Below, in pieces: positions 8,212 through 15,743 of a stretch of 24,222 nt of DNA (position 1 is its first letter; each line of letters opens with the position of its first letter). The notes beneath the pieces were generated by a model. That model was not told the DNA's origin. It worked only from the letters and a program-made list of their open reading frames with translations, and searched no databases. Location of the stretch: positions 1 to 24,222 of the forward strand of contig JBHHZI010000034.1 of the NCBI GenBank assembly GCA_046757965.1. Direction: 5' to 3'. Source of the DNA: JBHHZI01 sp046757965 (GTDB lineage Bacteria > Acidobacteriota > Polarisedimenticolia > SMYD01). A program made the position numbers and the translations under genes.

Positions 8212-8217
8212 TATGAT
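8189..8217 (+). promoter_or_regulatory. Sigma70-type promoter for the zinc ribbon-receiver gene and serS
   Basis: TTGGCG (8189-8194), a 17-base spacer and TATGAT (8212-8217) lie 34 bases before ATG 8252. The -35 abuts the -10 of the opposing promoter and the -10 abuts its -35, so both promoters share one polymerase footprint. Confidence 0.6.
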
Positions 8218-8251
8218 AAACTTCGCGCTTCCATAGCTTTGCGGAGGATCG

Positions 8252-8983
8252 ATGAAGATTCGTGCGCTCTGTCCCGGCTGCGGTCGAACCTACGGAGTGA
8301 ACCCGGACCAGCTCGGCCCCGCCGGCGCCGATTTCGCCTGCAAGGACTGCGGCACCCCGTTCCGCATCTCATCCACTGGCGAGATCCACAACCTCGGACC
8401 CGGCGAGAGCGCCGGTCTGGACGCCGCCCGGCGGCCGGTGGAGGTGATCGACCCGTCCGGTCCTCCGGCCGGAGCGGTCACCTGCCCACGGTGTCACCAT
8501 CAGTTCGTTCCCGCCGCTGCCGCAACAACCCCGCCCGCCGCGGCGACGGCGGAGCCGGCGCCGTCAGCGGCCGCTCCATCCCCGGAGCCGGGAATCACCG
8601 AGGTGCAGCGCCCGACCGTGCTGGTCGTCGAGGACACGGCCTATTTTCGCGAACTGGTCAAGGAAACACTGGGAGATCGCTACCGGATGGTCCTGGTGTC
8701 CAGCCGGAAGAATGCCGTCGAGACGCTGCGCCGTGAGAAGGTCGACCTTTTGCTGCTGGACCTCAGTCTGGATGACGACGAGGACGGCCGGGATGTGCTG
8801 CGCGAGATGGGCGAGAAGCAGTGCCCCATTCTCATCTTCACGGCCCGGGACGAGGAGGAGATGTACGGTGACTGCTGGGACGAACTGCAGTCGCTTGGCG
8901 CCGATGACATGCTCATCAAGGGCATGAATGTCGGCGAGAATCTTCTGGCAAAGGTCGAGCACCTCCTCTCGGAACGACCATGA
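8252..8983 (+). CDS. MJ0042-type zinc-ribbon protein with C-terminal response-regulator receiver domain
   Basis: This 243-residue protein starts at ATG 8252 behind GGAGG (about 8242-8246). Residues 1-40 are an MJ0042-like zinc ribbon with CPGC (7-10) and CKDC (30-33). A further cysteine pair, CPRC, sits at 78-81. After an alanine/proline linker, residues about 121-240 form a complete receiver domain: the acidic pair E127-D128, phospho-acceptor D170 in LLLLDLS, T197 in IFTAR, and K223 in LIKGMN. All catalytic positions are kept, so phosphorylation by a histidine kinase is expected, but no kinase is in the window. There is no output domain after the receiver. The zinc ribbon may be the output, through protein or nucleic-acid contact. 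The stop overlaps the serS start as ATGA. Confidence 0.86.
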   Translation: MKIRALCPGCGRTYGVNPDQLGPAGADFACKDCGTPFRISSTGEIHNLGPGESAGLDAARRPVEVIDPSGPPAGAVTCPRCHHQFVPAAAATTPPAAATAEPAPSAAAPSPEPGITEVQRPTVLVVEDTAYFRELVKETLGDRYRMVLVSSRKNAVETLRREKVDLLLLDLSLDDDEDGRDVLREMGEKQCPILIFTARDEEEMYGDCWDELQSLGADDMLIKGMNVGENLLAKVEHLLSERP

Positions 8984-10236
8984 TCGATCTCAAGCGGCTC
9001 CGTGCCGCTCCCGATGCCTTCCGGGCCTCGCTCGGTCGCAAACGGTTTTCCGCCAAGGATCTGGACCGTGTGCTCGAGATGGACGCGGAGCTACGGCAGG
9101 CGAAGCAGGCTGTCGAGGAGCTGAGAGCCCGGCGCAACGCCACATCGCGAAAGATTCCCCGTCTGACGGGGGAGGAGAAGATCGCGACGCTCGCCGAGAT
9201 GAAGAAGCTCGCCGCCGAACTGAAGGAGCGTGAGCCCGAGCTGAAGGATCTGGAGGAACGGGTCCGCGCCGCGGCAGTGAACATCCCGAACCCTCCGTCG
9301 CCTGATGCTCCCGACGGGATCGACGAGACCTCCAACAAGATCCTGAGAGAGGTCGGTCGGCCGCCCATCTTCGACTTCACGGTGCGAGACCACGTGGAGA
9401 TCGGCGAGCTCCGGGACTGGATCGACGTGAAGCGGGGTGCGCGAACGTCGGGCACGCGATTCGCGTATCTCAAGGGGGAGATCGTCGACCTGCAATTCGC
9501 CCTCGTGCGTCTTGCGCTCGACACCCTGTCGCGGCATCAGTTCCGTCCCGTCGTCCCGCCGATCGTGGTGCGCGAGAGCGCCATGTACGGAACCGGATTC
9601 TTTCCCGCCGATCGCAACGAGATCTACAAGCTGGATGGAGAAGACGGGTTCCTGGTCGGGACCTCGGAGGTTCCGCTTGCCGCCCTCCACATGAACGAGA
9701 CTCTCGATGCGGCGGACCTGCCGACGCGATATGCAGGGGTCTCGACCTGCCTGCGGCGCGAGGCGGGAACCTACGGCAAGGACACCCGCGGCATCTTCCG
9801 GGTCCATCAGTTCGACAAGGTCGAGATGTTCTCGTTCTGCTCGCCCGAGGATTCGACGGCAGAACACGACCGCATCCTCTCGATCGAGGAAGAGATCCTG
9901 CAGGGCCTGGAGCTTCCCTATCGGGTGGTCAATGTCTGCACGGGAGATCTCGGCGCACCGGCCGCCAAGAAGTACGACCTCGAGGCGTGGTTGCCGGGGC
10001 AGGGGACATATCGCGAGCTCACGTCCTGCTCCAACTGCACCGACTTTCAGGCCCGCCGGCTCGGCGTTCGCGCGCGCTTTCCCGCCGGGACCGCCCTCGT
10101 TCACACACTCAACGGCACCGCCATCGCCATCGGACGGACCTTGATCGCCTTGCTCGAGAACCACCAGCAGTCCGACGGGCGGGTGTCCCTGCCGGCGGTT
10201 CTCCGACCGTACCTGGGCGGGGTAGACACCCTGTGA
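8980..10236 (+). CDS. serS: Serine-tRNA ligase
   Basis: SerRS charges tRNA-Ser with serine (and tRNA-Sec where present) and is a cytoplasmic class II synthetase. The 418 residues are the normal length. Residues 1-105 form the antiparallel coiled-coil arm (LRARRNATSRKI, EEKIATLAEMKKLAAELKERE) that grips the long variable arm of the tRNA. The catalytic core shows the serine-site TSE (228-230), motif 2 with RRE (259-261) and FRVHQFDKVE, and motif 3 with NGT (378-380) and GR before a helix. The ATG at 8980 overlaps the receiver gene by four bases, so serS translation is coupled to it. This arrangement makes serS dependent on the divergent promoter at 8189-8217, unless an internal promoter exists. 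Confidence 0.97.
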   Translation: MIDLKRLRAAPDAFRASLGRKRFSAKDLDRVLEMDAELRQAKQAVEELRARRNATSRKIPRLTGEEKIATLAEMKKLAAELKEREPELKDLEERVRAAAVNIPNPPSPDAPDGIDETSNKILREVGRPPIFDFTVRDHVEIGELRDWIDVKRGARTSGTRFAYLKGEIVDLQFALVRLALDTLSRHQFRPVVPPIVVRESAMYGTGFFPADRNEIYKLDGEDGFLVGTSEVPLAALHMNETLDAADLPTRYAGVSTCLRREAGTYGKDTRGIFRVHQFDKVEMFSFCSPEDSTAEHDRILSIEEEILQGLELPYRVVNVCTGDLGAPAAKKYDLEAWLPGQGTYRELTSCSNCTDFQARRLGVRARFPAGTALVHTLNGTAIAIGRTLIALLENHQQSDGRVSLPAVLRPYLGGVDTL

Positions 10237-10309
10237 CGCGGCGTGCCCGTCCTTGCCGCGGCACCGGCACGACCCGGGCGGCAACTCTCGCCACACCGCC
10301 CGCGCGGCC

Positions 10310-12229
10310 ATGACCGCCACCGCCCGATCGCGCCGCCGGCGTCGGACTGCCGCGCTGCTTCTCGGCCCAGGCAGCCTGCTCATCATCGAGATCGCACTGC
10401 GCCTGGTCGGCTTCGGTGCTCCCGGCCATCGCCCGGATCCGTTCGCCGGATTCTCTCCCCAGGAAAAACTGTTCGTCCGTGACGTCGACGACGACGGCGT
10501 CGCGTGGTACCGGACACGCGATGATCGCGTCGGCGCTTTTCGACCAGCACGATTCACCGAGAAGAAGCCGGCGCGCACCGTTCGATTCTTCTGCCTCGGG
10601 GGCTCCTCGACGTACGGGTTCCCCCTCGCGGCCGAGAAGGCATTCTGTCCGCTGCTCGGCGAGGCCCTCGCCGCCGCCCACCCCGGCCACGCGGTCGAGG
10701 CCATCAACTGTGGAGGCATGTCCTATGGATCCCGTCGCGTTCTCAACATCATGCGAGAGGTGGTGGACTACCGACCTGATGCGGTCATCGTCTACATGGG
10801 ACACAACGAGTATCTCGAGCGCCGGTTCTTCGCCCCGTTCCTCACCGAGTCCGCCTGGCGACGCTCATTGAGGGGACATCTCAACCAGGTCCGGATCTAC
10901 ACGGCGCTGCGCCGCCTGCTGGCGCCCCTCACCCGGACAGCCGCGCGACCGGATACCGGACTTTTCGGCGTGGGGCCGGCGCGCGATGACTCGCGACGGG
11001 TGCCTCGAGATCCAGAGGAAGACGCCCTCATCGAACGACGCTTCCGCTTCGTGGTCGAAGAGATGTCCGCCCTGGCCCGGTCCCGGAACATCCCCCTGCT
11101 GCTCGTACGACCCGGGGCCAATCTCCGCGGCTGGGCCCCGGAGGCCAGCGAGTGGCGCGCCGGCCTGCCACCCGACCTGCAGCAGGAACGATCCGGCGCG
11201 ACGGCCCGCGCCCGGGCGGCCCACCAGCGAGGCGACGAGGCGGCGGCGCTGGCCGCGGTGAACAAGGCACTGGCCATCGACCCGACCGCGGCCGAGATCC
11301 TTTTTCTCCAGGCCCAGATCCTCGAGAGTCTGCACCGGCTGGATGAGGCCCGGGACGCCTATCGTGTGGCTCGCGACCGGGACGGGGTCCCGATCCGGAT
11401 CACGAGCGCCCTCGGTGCCATCATCTCCCGTGCGTGGGGCGATGAACATCTCCTGCACCTCGACGCGGCCGGAGAACTGGCCACCGCCTCGCCGGACGGC
11501 ATCGTCGGCAACGAGATGATCCTCGACTATTGCCACCCCACCGCCGCCGGACATCGCCGGATCGCGGGGTTGCTGTACACGGCCCTCCAGGCCACGCTCT
11601 GGCCGGACCAGCCCGCGGGACACCTGGACCCGTCCATCTGGGACCGGCCGGAGCCGAACACGTCCTCCTCGGCCTTCGGCACGGCGTGGCAGGGACAGAT
11701 GCTGTTGCGCCAGGGACGGGTCGCCGAGGCGCTCCCCCTGTTCCGCCAGGCGGTGGCACGGGATCCGGAACTGGCCACCGCGCAGGAGGGTCTGGGCCGC
11801 ACCCTGGTGATGACCGGAGCCGTGGATGAGGGAGTGAGACACCTCGAGCGTGCCACCCGGCTTGACCCGGAAGCCGGTCTCGGGTGGAACAATCTCGGCC
11901 TGGCGTACGTCGTCGCCGGGCGACTCCCCGATGCCGTCGCCGCCTTCCGGACCGCCGTGGCCACCGGGGTGGGCACCGGGGTGAGCCGGAAGAACCTGGC
12001 CGATGTCTTGCTCCGCTCGGGGCAGCTCGACGAGGCGCGCCGGGAGATCGAGGCGGCGCTGGCCGCAAGCCCCGCCTCATCGGCCGCCTGGACCACTCGT
12101 GGACGGATCGCGGAGCAGCAGGGCGACCGGACCGCCGCCGTCGAGGCCTACCGGCGCGCGCTTGACCTCGACCCCGGCGCGACCCCCGCCGCCGACGGGC
12201 TGGCGCGCCTCGGAGCCGGGCCGCGCTGA
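10310..12229 (+). CDS. Membrane-anchored SGNH/GDSL-type hydrolase with TPR repeats
   Basis: I start at ATG 10310. A TTG at 10253 is in frame but adds an unlikely 19 residues, and neither start has a clear ribosome site. The 639-residue product begins with a basic run and one membrane segment (AALLLGPGSLLIIEIALRLVGF, about 14-35), so the rest is probably outside the inner membrane. SGNH blocks are visible: I at LGGSSTYG (nucleophile S99), II at NCGGMSYG (133-140), III at MGHNEY (G164, N166), V at DYCHPT (D406, H409). This predicts an esterase or acyl-transfer enzyme. A TPR-like pair (about 296-355) lies between blocks III and V, and more TPRs follow at about 455-635 (e.g. AVDEGVRHLERATRLDPEAG). 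Cell-surface or polysaccharide acyl modification is an inference. The 73-base gap to serS contains no promoter I can support. Confidence 0.85.
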   Translation: MTATARSRRRRRTAALLLGPGSLLIIEIALRLVGFGAPGHRPDPFAGFSPQEKLFVRDVDDDGVAWYRTRDDRVGAFRPARFTEKKPARTVRFFCLGGSSTYGFPLAAEKAFCPLLGEALAAAHPGHAVEAINCGGMSYGSRRVLNIMREVVDYRPDAVIVYMGHNEYLERRFFAPFLTESAWRRSLRGHLNQVRIYTALRRLLAPLTRTAARPDTGLFGVGPARDDSRRVPRDPEEDALIERRFRFVVEEMSALARSRNIPLLLVRPGANLRGWAPEASEWRAGLPPDLQQERSGATARARAAHQRGDEAAALAAVNKALAIDPTAAEILFLQAQILESLHRLDEARDAYRVARDRDGVPIRITSALGAIISRAWGDEHLLHLDAAGELATASPDGIVGNEMILDYCHPTAAGHRRIAGLLYTALQATLWPDQPAGHLDPSIWDRPEPNTSSSAFGTAWQGQMLLRQGRVAEALPLFRQAVARDPELATAQEGLGRTLVMTGAVDEGVRHLERATRLDPEAGLGWNNLGLAYVVAGRLPDAVAAFRTAVATGVGTGVSRKNLADVLLRSGQLDEARREIEAALAASPASSAAWTTRGRIAEQQGDRTAAVEAYRRALDLDPGATPAADGLARLGAGPR

Positions 12230-12487
12230 TCCCGCGGCACGACCATGCACAGGATCTGTGGAAATCCGTGTGGAAAGACGCCCCAAATCGTTGCACACGG
12301 CGCACATCCCAGGCCTGCACATGATCCGGGGTGGCATCGCAAGTCATTGAAAAACAAGGCTCGAGATGTTCCGTTCCGGCCGCCCCCGTCGTTTCCCGGA
12401 AGAAGGGTCCGGACGGCCCTCCGTGCGGGCGATCCGGCTTGACTTGCTCCCATCGGGCCTTATTCATGAAGCGGGGGTCTTGCCGCC
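12230..12487. other. Intergenic region with tandem TGTGGAAA repeats
   Basis: This is a 258-base gap before the CNBD-FHA gene. TGTGGAAA occurs twice, at 12257-12264 and 12269-12276, exactly 12 bases apart. On the minus strand these read as DnaA-box-like nonamers with one mismatch to TTWTNCACA. TGCACA occurs three times nearby. An A-rich patch follows at about 12346-12358, and a possible promoter lies at 12439-12466. No gene is apparent. Confidence 0.4.
12439..12466 (+). promoter_or_regulatory. Possible promoter for the CNBD-FHA gene
   Basis: TTGACT (12439-12444) is a good -35. After 16 bases comes TATTCA (12461-12466), which matches only three of six -10 positions. It lies 21 bases before ATG 12488, preceded by a GGGGG tract that may serve as the ribosome site. 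Confidence 0.32.
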
Positions 12488-13330
12488 ATGTCGAGATCTG
12501 TCTTCGCCGATTTCACCGCTCATTACGACGCCGGTGACGTGCTGTTCTCCTCCGGGGACGCCGGCACCACCGTGTTCGTGGTGCAGTCGGGTTCCATCGA
12601 ACTCGTCCGTGACGACGAGGGCGGTTCATCGGCCGTGTATGCCCTGATGGAGAAGGGCGACTTCTTCGGTGAGATGTCGCTGCTCGCCGGCACCCCACGC
12701 AGTTTCACCGCCCGGGCGGCGGAGGCGTCGGATGTCATCGAGATCAGCCCCGCCCTGTTCGACCGGATGATTCGCGGCAACATCGAGATCGCGGTCCGGA
12801 TGCTCCGCAAGCTCTCCGCCCGTCTGTCGACGATGGAGCAGCGCCTCGCCCAGTTCCGGGCCCAGCCCCGCTCGAGCCCGGCACCGCCGGCCCCGATCCC
12901 CGCCGGCGGCGCCCAGCGCTCCGCTCGTCCGGCGGCCACACCGCCCCCCCGGCCGGCACCGGCGATCGCGAAGGAGCCGGGGCAGGGAAACGGGACGGTG
13001 GTGGAACCCCACTACCTGGTCGAGACATCGAGACACGAGGTGTTCACACTGCCCCCCGGGACCGCCTGCGTCGGTCGGTTCGATCCGGTCACCGGCACCC
13101 GCCCGGAGGTCGACCTGACCTTGCTGGACCTGAAGCGCTCGGTCTCGCGCCGCCATGCCGTCATCACCATCGACGACGGCGGGTGCCTCGTCACCGAGGA
13201 GGTCGGCGCCCTCAACGGCACCACGGTCAACGGCACGAAGCTGACGCCGGGGGAGCCGGTCCCGGTCCAGGACGGCGACGAGGTGGCCTTCGGCAGCGTC
13301 GTCCTCACCTTCCAGTCCGCGGCTCCCTGA
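12488..13330 (+). CDS. Cyclic-nucleotide-binding domain fused to an FHA domain
   Basis: This 280-residue regulatory protein has two modules. Residues about 5-120 are a CRP-type cyclic nucleotide-binding domain with GDVLFSSGD, the phosphate-binding cassette FFGEMSLLAGTPRS (E62, R71) and a C-terminal helix (IAVRMLRKLSARLSTMEQRL). There is no helix-turn-helix, so it is not a CRP-like transcription factor. After a proline/alanine linker (126-165), residues about 180-276 form an FHA domain: VGRF (195-198), SRRHA (220-224) and NGTTVNG (243-249). All phosphothreonine-binding positions appear intact. The likely role is to link a nucleotide signal to Ser/Thr phosphorylation, but no Ser/Thr kinase is in the window. 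The ligand could be cAMP, cGMP or another nucleotide. Confidence 0.88.
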   Translation: MSRSVFADFTAHYDAGDVLFSSGDAGTTVFVVQSGSIELVRDDEGGSSAVYALMEKGDFFGEMSLLAGTPRSFTARAAEASDVIEISPALFDRMIRGNIEIAVRMLRKLSARLSTMEQRLAQFRAQPRSSPAPPAPIPAGGAQRSARPAATPPPRPAPAIAKEPGQGNGTVVEPHYLVETSRHEVFTLPPGTACVGRFDPVTGTRPEVDLTLLDLKRSVSRRHAVITIDDGGCLVTEEVGALNGTTVNGTKLTPGEPVPVQDGDEVAFGSVVLTFQSAAP

Positions 13331-13349
13331 CCCGCACGCCACACCCTGA

Positions 13350-13378
13350 TTGACGGCAGCCGGTTCCCATGTTAGTTT
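13350..13378 (+). promoter_or_regulatory. Possible promoter for the scpA-scpB-rluB-hisC operon
   Basis: TTGACG (13350-13355), a 17-base spacer and TAGTTT (13373-13378) lie 20 bases after the CNBD-FHA stop. The -35 is good and the -10 is poor. The resulting leader would be about 170 bases before the scpA start. Confidence 0.32.
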
Positions 13379-13555
13379 CTGGGCGGAAGTTGTTGCGTAC
13401 CGGAGGGTTGGAGCTTTCCGTCCGGAGCCGGAGGCGACCCTCTCGCCAGGGCATCCCGACGGCGTTCGCCACCGAGCGAGCGCTGCCGCCCCACGGAAAC
13501 AGACAGGGTGCCGTCACCATCGCCCGGAGTCCCGCGGGCCGGCACAGGAGTGGAG

Positions 13556-14335
13556 ATGTTGGAGACTCCCAGCCCCATCGAGACCGGAAACCCCGCCGGG
13601 TCCACGGATCTGGCCGCCGCCTACCGCTTCATCCTGCCGACATTCGAGGGGCCGCTCGACCTGCTGCTGCACCTGATCCGTGTGAACGAGGTCGACATCG
13701 CCGACATCCCGGTGGTCGAGATTGCCAGACAGTACGACAGGATGATCGACCTGATGCAGGAGATGAATCTCGAGGTGGCGGGCGACTTCCTCGTCATGGC
13801 GGCAACCCTGGTCTACATCAAGTCGAAGTTCCTCCTTCCGGCGGATCAGGAACGCATCGCCCTGGGCATCGAGGAAGATCCGCGCGCGGATCTCACCCGC
13901 GCCCTCATCGAGCACGAACGTTTTCGCCGGGCGGCCGACAGGCTGGCGGAGAAGGAGCGCCTCGCCGCGCTGAGTTTCACGCGGCCACCGGACACCGCCG
14001 GCGACGTGGAGGGCTACCTCGATGTCACGGTCGCCAATCTCGTGCTGGCGCTGCAACGCTCCGTCGAGGCCGCGAACCGGCGGCAAGCGTTGCGATCGAC
14101 GCGGCAGGAGATGCCGCTGTCGGTCATGGTGGAGCGCATTCTCTCGCGGCTCGCGCACGAGGACTTCATCAGCTTCGGCACCCTGGTGGGGAACACGGAT
14201 GGCGAGATCTCCCGGCTCGAGGTCCGGATCGTGGCGTTTCTCGCGGTGCTTGAACTGGTCCGGCAGGGAAAGATCCGCGCCTTTCAGCGCGGCCCGTTCG
14301 AAGAGATGCGCCTGCGAGGAGAACATCCGTCATGA
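13556..14335 (+). CDS. scpA: Condensin kleisin subunit ScpA
   Basis: ScpA is the kleisin that bridges the Smc heads and, with ScpB, drives chromosome compaction and segregation on the nucleoid. GTG 13508 gives a longer reading, but AGGAG (13546-13550) is placed five bases before ATG 13556, so I take that start (259 residues, normal for the family). The N-terminal domain carries the signature FEGPLDLLLHLI (30-41), and the helix MAATLVYIKSKFLLP (81-95) follows, as in other ScpA proteins. The C-terminal winged-helix part ends with AFLAVLELVRQGKIRAFQ. The stop overlaps the scpB start by four bases. A Smc gene is not in the window. The region upstream (13331-13555) holds a possible promoter and a long GC-rich leader with small inverted repeats. 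Confidence 0.95.
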   Translation: MLETPSPIETGNPAGSTDLAAAYRFILPTFEGPLDLLLHLIRVNEVDIADIPVVEIARQYDRMIDLMQEMNLEVAGDFLVMAATLVYIKSKFLLPADQERIALGIEEDPRADLTRALIEHERFRRAADRLAEKERLAALSFTRPPDTAGDVEGYLDVTVANLVLALQRSVEAANRRQALRSTRQEMPLSVMVERILSRLAHEDFISFGTLVGNTDGEISRLEVRIVAFLAVLELVRQGKIRAFQRGPFEEMRLRGEHPS

Positions 14336-15012
14336 GCCTTCCCGATCGTCTCGCCCTGCTGGAAGCCCTGCTGTTCGTCTCCGACCGGCCGCTGGCCGCG
14401 AAGGAACTGGCGGAGTTTCTAGGCGACACCGATACGTCCGGCGTCGATGCAGCGCTCCAGGAACTCGGAGAACATCACGCATCGCGCGACGGAGGGTTCA
14501 AGATCGAGAAGATCGCCGGCGGGTTCCGCCTGGCCACACGCCCCGATCACGGCGATGCGATCAAGGAGTTCTTTCGCTTCAAGAACCGCCACAAGCTCTC
14601 CCGGGCGGCCCTGGAGACGCTCGCCATCATCGCCTACCGGCAGCCGGCGACCCACCCGGAGATCCAGGAGATACGGGGTGTCTCATCGGATTCGGCACTC
14701 AGGACACTGGTGGAACGTCGACTGGTGAAGATCGCCGGACGCAAGGATACGGTGGGCAAGCCGCTCCTCTACGGCACGACGCGCCAGTTCCTGGAACATT
14801 TCCGTCTCGGCTCGCTGGACGATCTTCCCCCGATGGACGAACTCGAGCACCTGCTCGTCGCCGTCGAGGATGCCGACCCCGCCGGCGATGTCACCTCGCC
14901 ACCGGCCGGGGACCACGCCTCGCCGACGTCGCCACCTGAACCGGCCCCCTTGCGCGCCGTGCCCACCCCCGTCGCGGCGACATCGCCCTTTCCGGAGACG
15001 GATCCAGCGTGA
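14332..15012 (+). CDS. scpB: Condensin accessory subunit ScpB
   Basis: ScpB dimers bind the middle of ScpA in the Smc-ScpAB condensin complex. The 226-residue protein has two winged-helix domains. The first starts at LLEALLFVSDRPLAAKELAEFL (about 7-28). The second contains the family core LSRAALETLAIIAYRQPATHPEI and the following strand-turn (GKPLLYGTTRQFLEHFRL). The last 45 residues are a proline/alanine-rich tail, longer than in many relatives and probably disordered. The start codon overlaps the scpA stop (ATGA at 14332-14335), and the stop overlaps the next gene (GTGA at 15009-15012). Stoichiometric expression with scpA by translational coupling is therefore likely. Confidence 0.95.
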   Translation: MSLPDRLALLEALLFVSDRPLAAKELAEFLGDTDTSGVDAALQELGEHHASRDGGFKIEKIAGGFRLATRPDHGDAIKEFFRFKNRHKLSRAALETLAIIAYRQPATHPEIQEIRGVSSDSALRTLVERRLVKIAGRKDTVGKPLLYGTTRQFLEHFRLGSLDDLPPMDELEHLLVAVEDADPAGDVTSPPAGDHASPTSPPEPAPLRAVPTPVAATSPFPETDPA

Positions 15013-15743
15013 CCGAGCGCATCCAGAAGGTTCTGTCCCACGCAGGCGTGGTGTCGCGGCGAGAAGGGGAACGGCTCCTGACAGCCGGCCGGATCACGGT
15101 CAACGGGCGGGTCGTCACGCGCCTGGGAACCCGTATCAGGCCGCAGGACCAGCTGGCGGTCGACGGACAGTCGGTTCGCCGGATCGCGCCGACGTACCTT
15201 CTGATGTACAAGCCGCGCAACGTGGTCACCACCCTGTCGGATCCCGAGGGTCGCGCCACTGTCGGCGACCTGCTTCCGCGCCTGGATGTCCGGGTCTTTC
15301 CGGTCGGCCGTCTCGACTACGCCAGCGAGGGGCTGCTGCTCTTCACCAACGATGGGGCACTCGCCCAGGCCCTGCTCCGACCGGCCACGCACGTCCCGAA
15401 GATCTATTCCGTGAAGGTCCGCGGGTTGCCCGACCCCGGATCCCTCCGGCGACTCCGCCAACCGTTTCGGCTCGCCGGGCGGCGCACCCGCCCGGCCGCG
15501 GTGAGACTCGTCCGTGGCGGCCCTCGATCGGTTGTCGAGGTCACGCTGGTCGAGGGTGTGAAGAACCAGATCCGTGAGATGTTCTGGCGCGTCGGCCATC
15601 CGGTTCTGCGCCTGCGCCGGATCGCCATCGGGCCGTTGCGGGATGCCGGGCTGGCAAGCGGCTCCTGCCGCCACCTCACGGCGGAGGAGGTCACCGCGCT
15701 CGGCGCCTGGGTGGAGACTCCGGCACAGCGCGTGGCGCGATGA
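15009..15743 (+). CDS. rluB: 23S rRNA pseudouridine synthase, RluB/RsuA family
   Basis: This enzyme isomerises a specific uridine in rRNA to pseudouridine. The 244 residues show an N-terminal S4 RNA-binding domain (about 1-58: RIQKVLSHAGVVSRREGERL and GRITVNGRVV). The catalytic domain follows, with MYKPRNVVTT and the active-site motif GRLDYASEGLLLFTNDG, where D103 is the expected nucleophile. The closing motif VKNQIREMFWRVGHPVLRL is also typical. RluB, RluE, RluF and RsuA share these features; the scpA-scpB context favours the RluB type acting on 23S rRNA, but the exact target is not visible. The start GTG overlaps the scpB stop and the stop overlaps the hisC start. Confidence 0.92.
   Translation: MTERIQKVLSHAGVVSRREGERLLTAGRITVNGRVVTRLGTRIRPQDQLAVDGQSVRRIAPTYLLMYKPRNVVTTLSDPEGRATVGDLLPRLDVRVFPVGRLDYASEGLLLFTNDGALAQALLRPATHVPKIYSVKVRGLPDPGSLRRLRQPFRLAGRRTRPAAVRLVRGGPRSVVEVTLVEGVKNQIREMFWRVGHPVLRLRRIAIGPLRDAGLASGSCRHLTAEEVTALGAWVETPAQRVAR

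Noticed and set aside
10253..10309. TTG start for the SGNH-TPR protein
   Set aside because: It would place 19 polar residues before the basic start and membrane segment; ATG 10310 gives a normal signal-anchor layout.
13369..14253. Long plus-strand reading frame overlapping scpA
   Set aside because: Its product is Arg/Gly/Pro-rich with no motif and it lies in another frame over ScpA, whose family signatures are clear.
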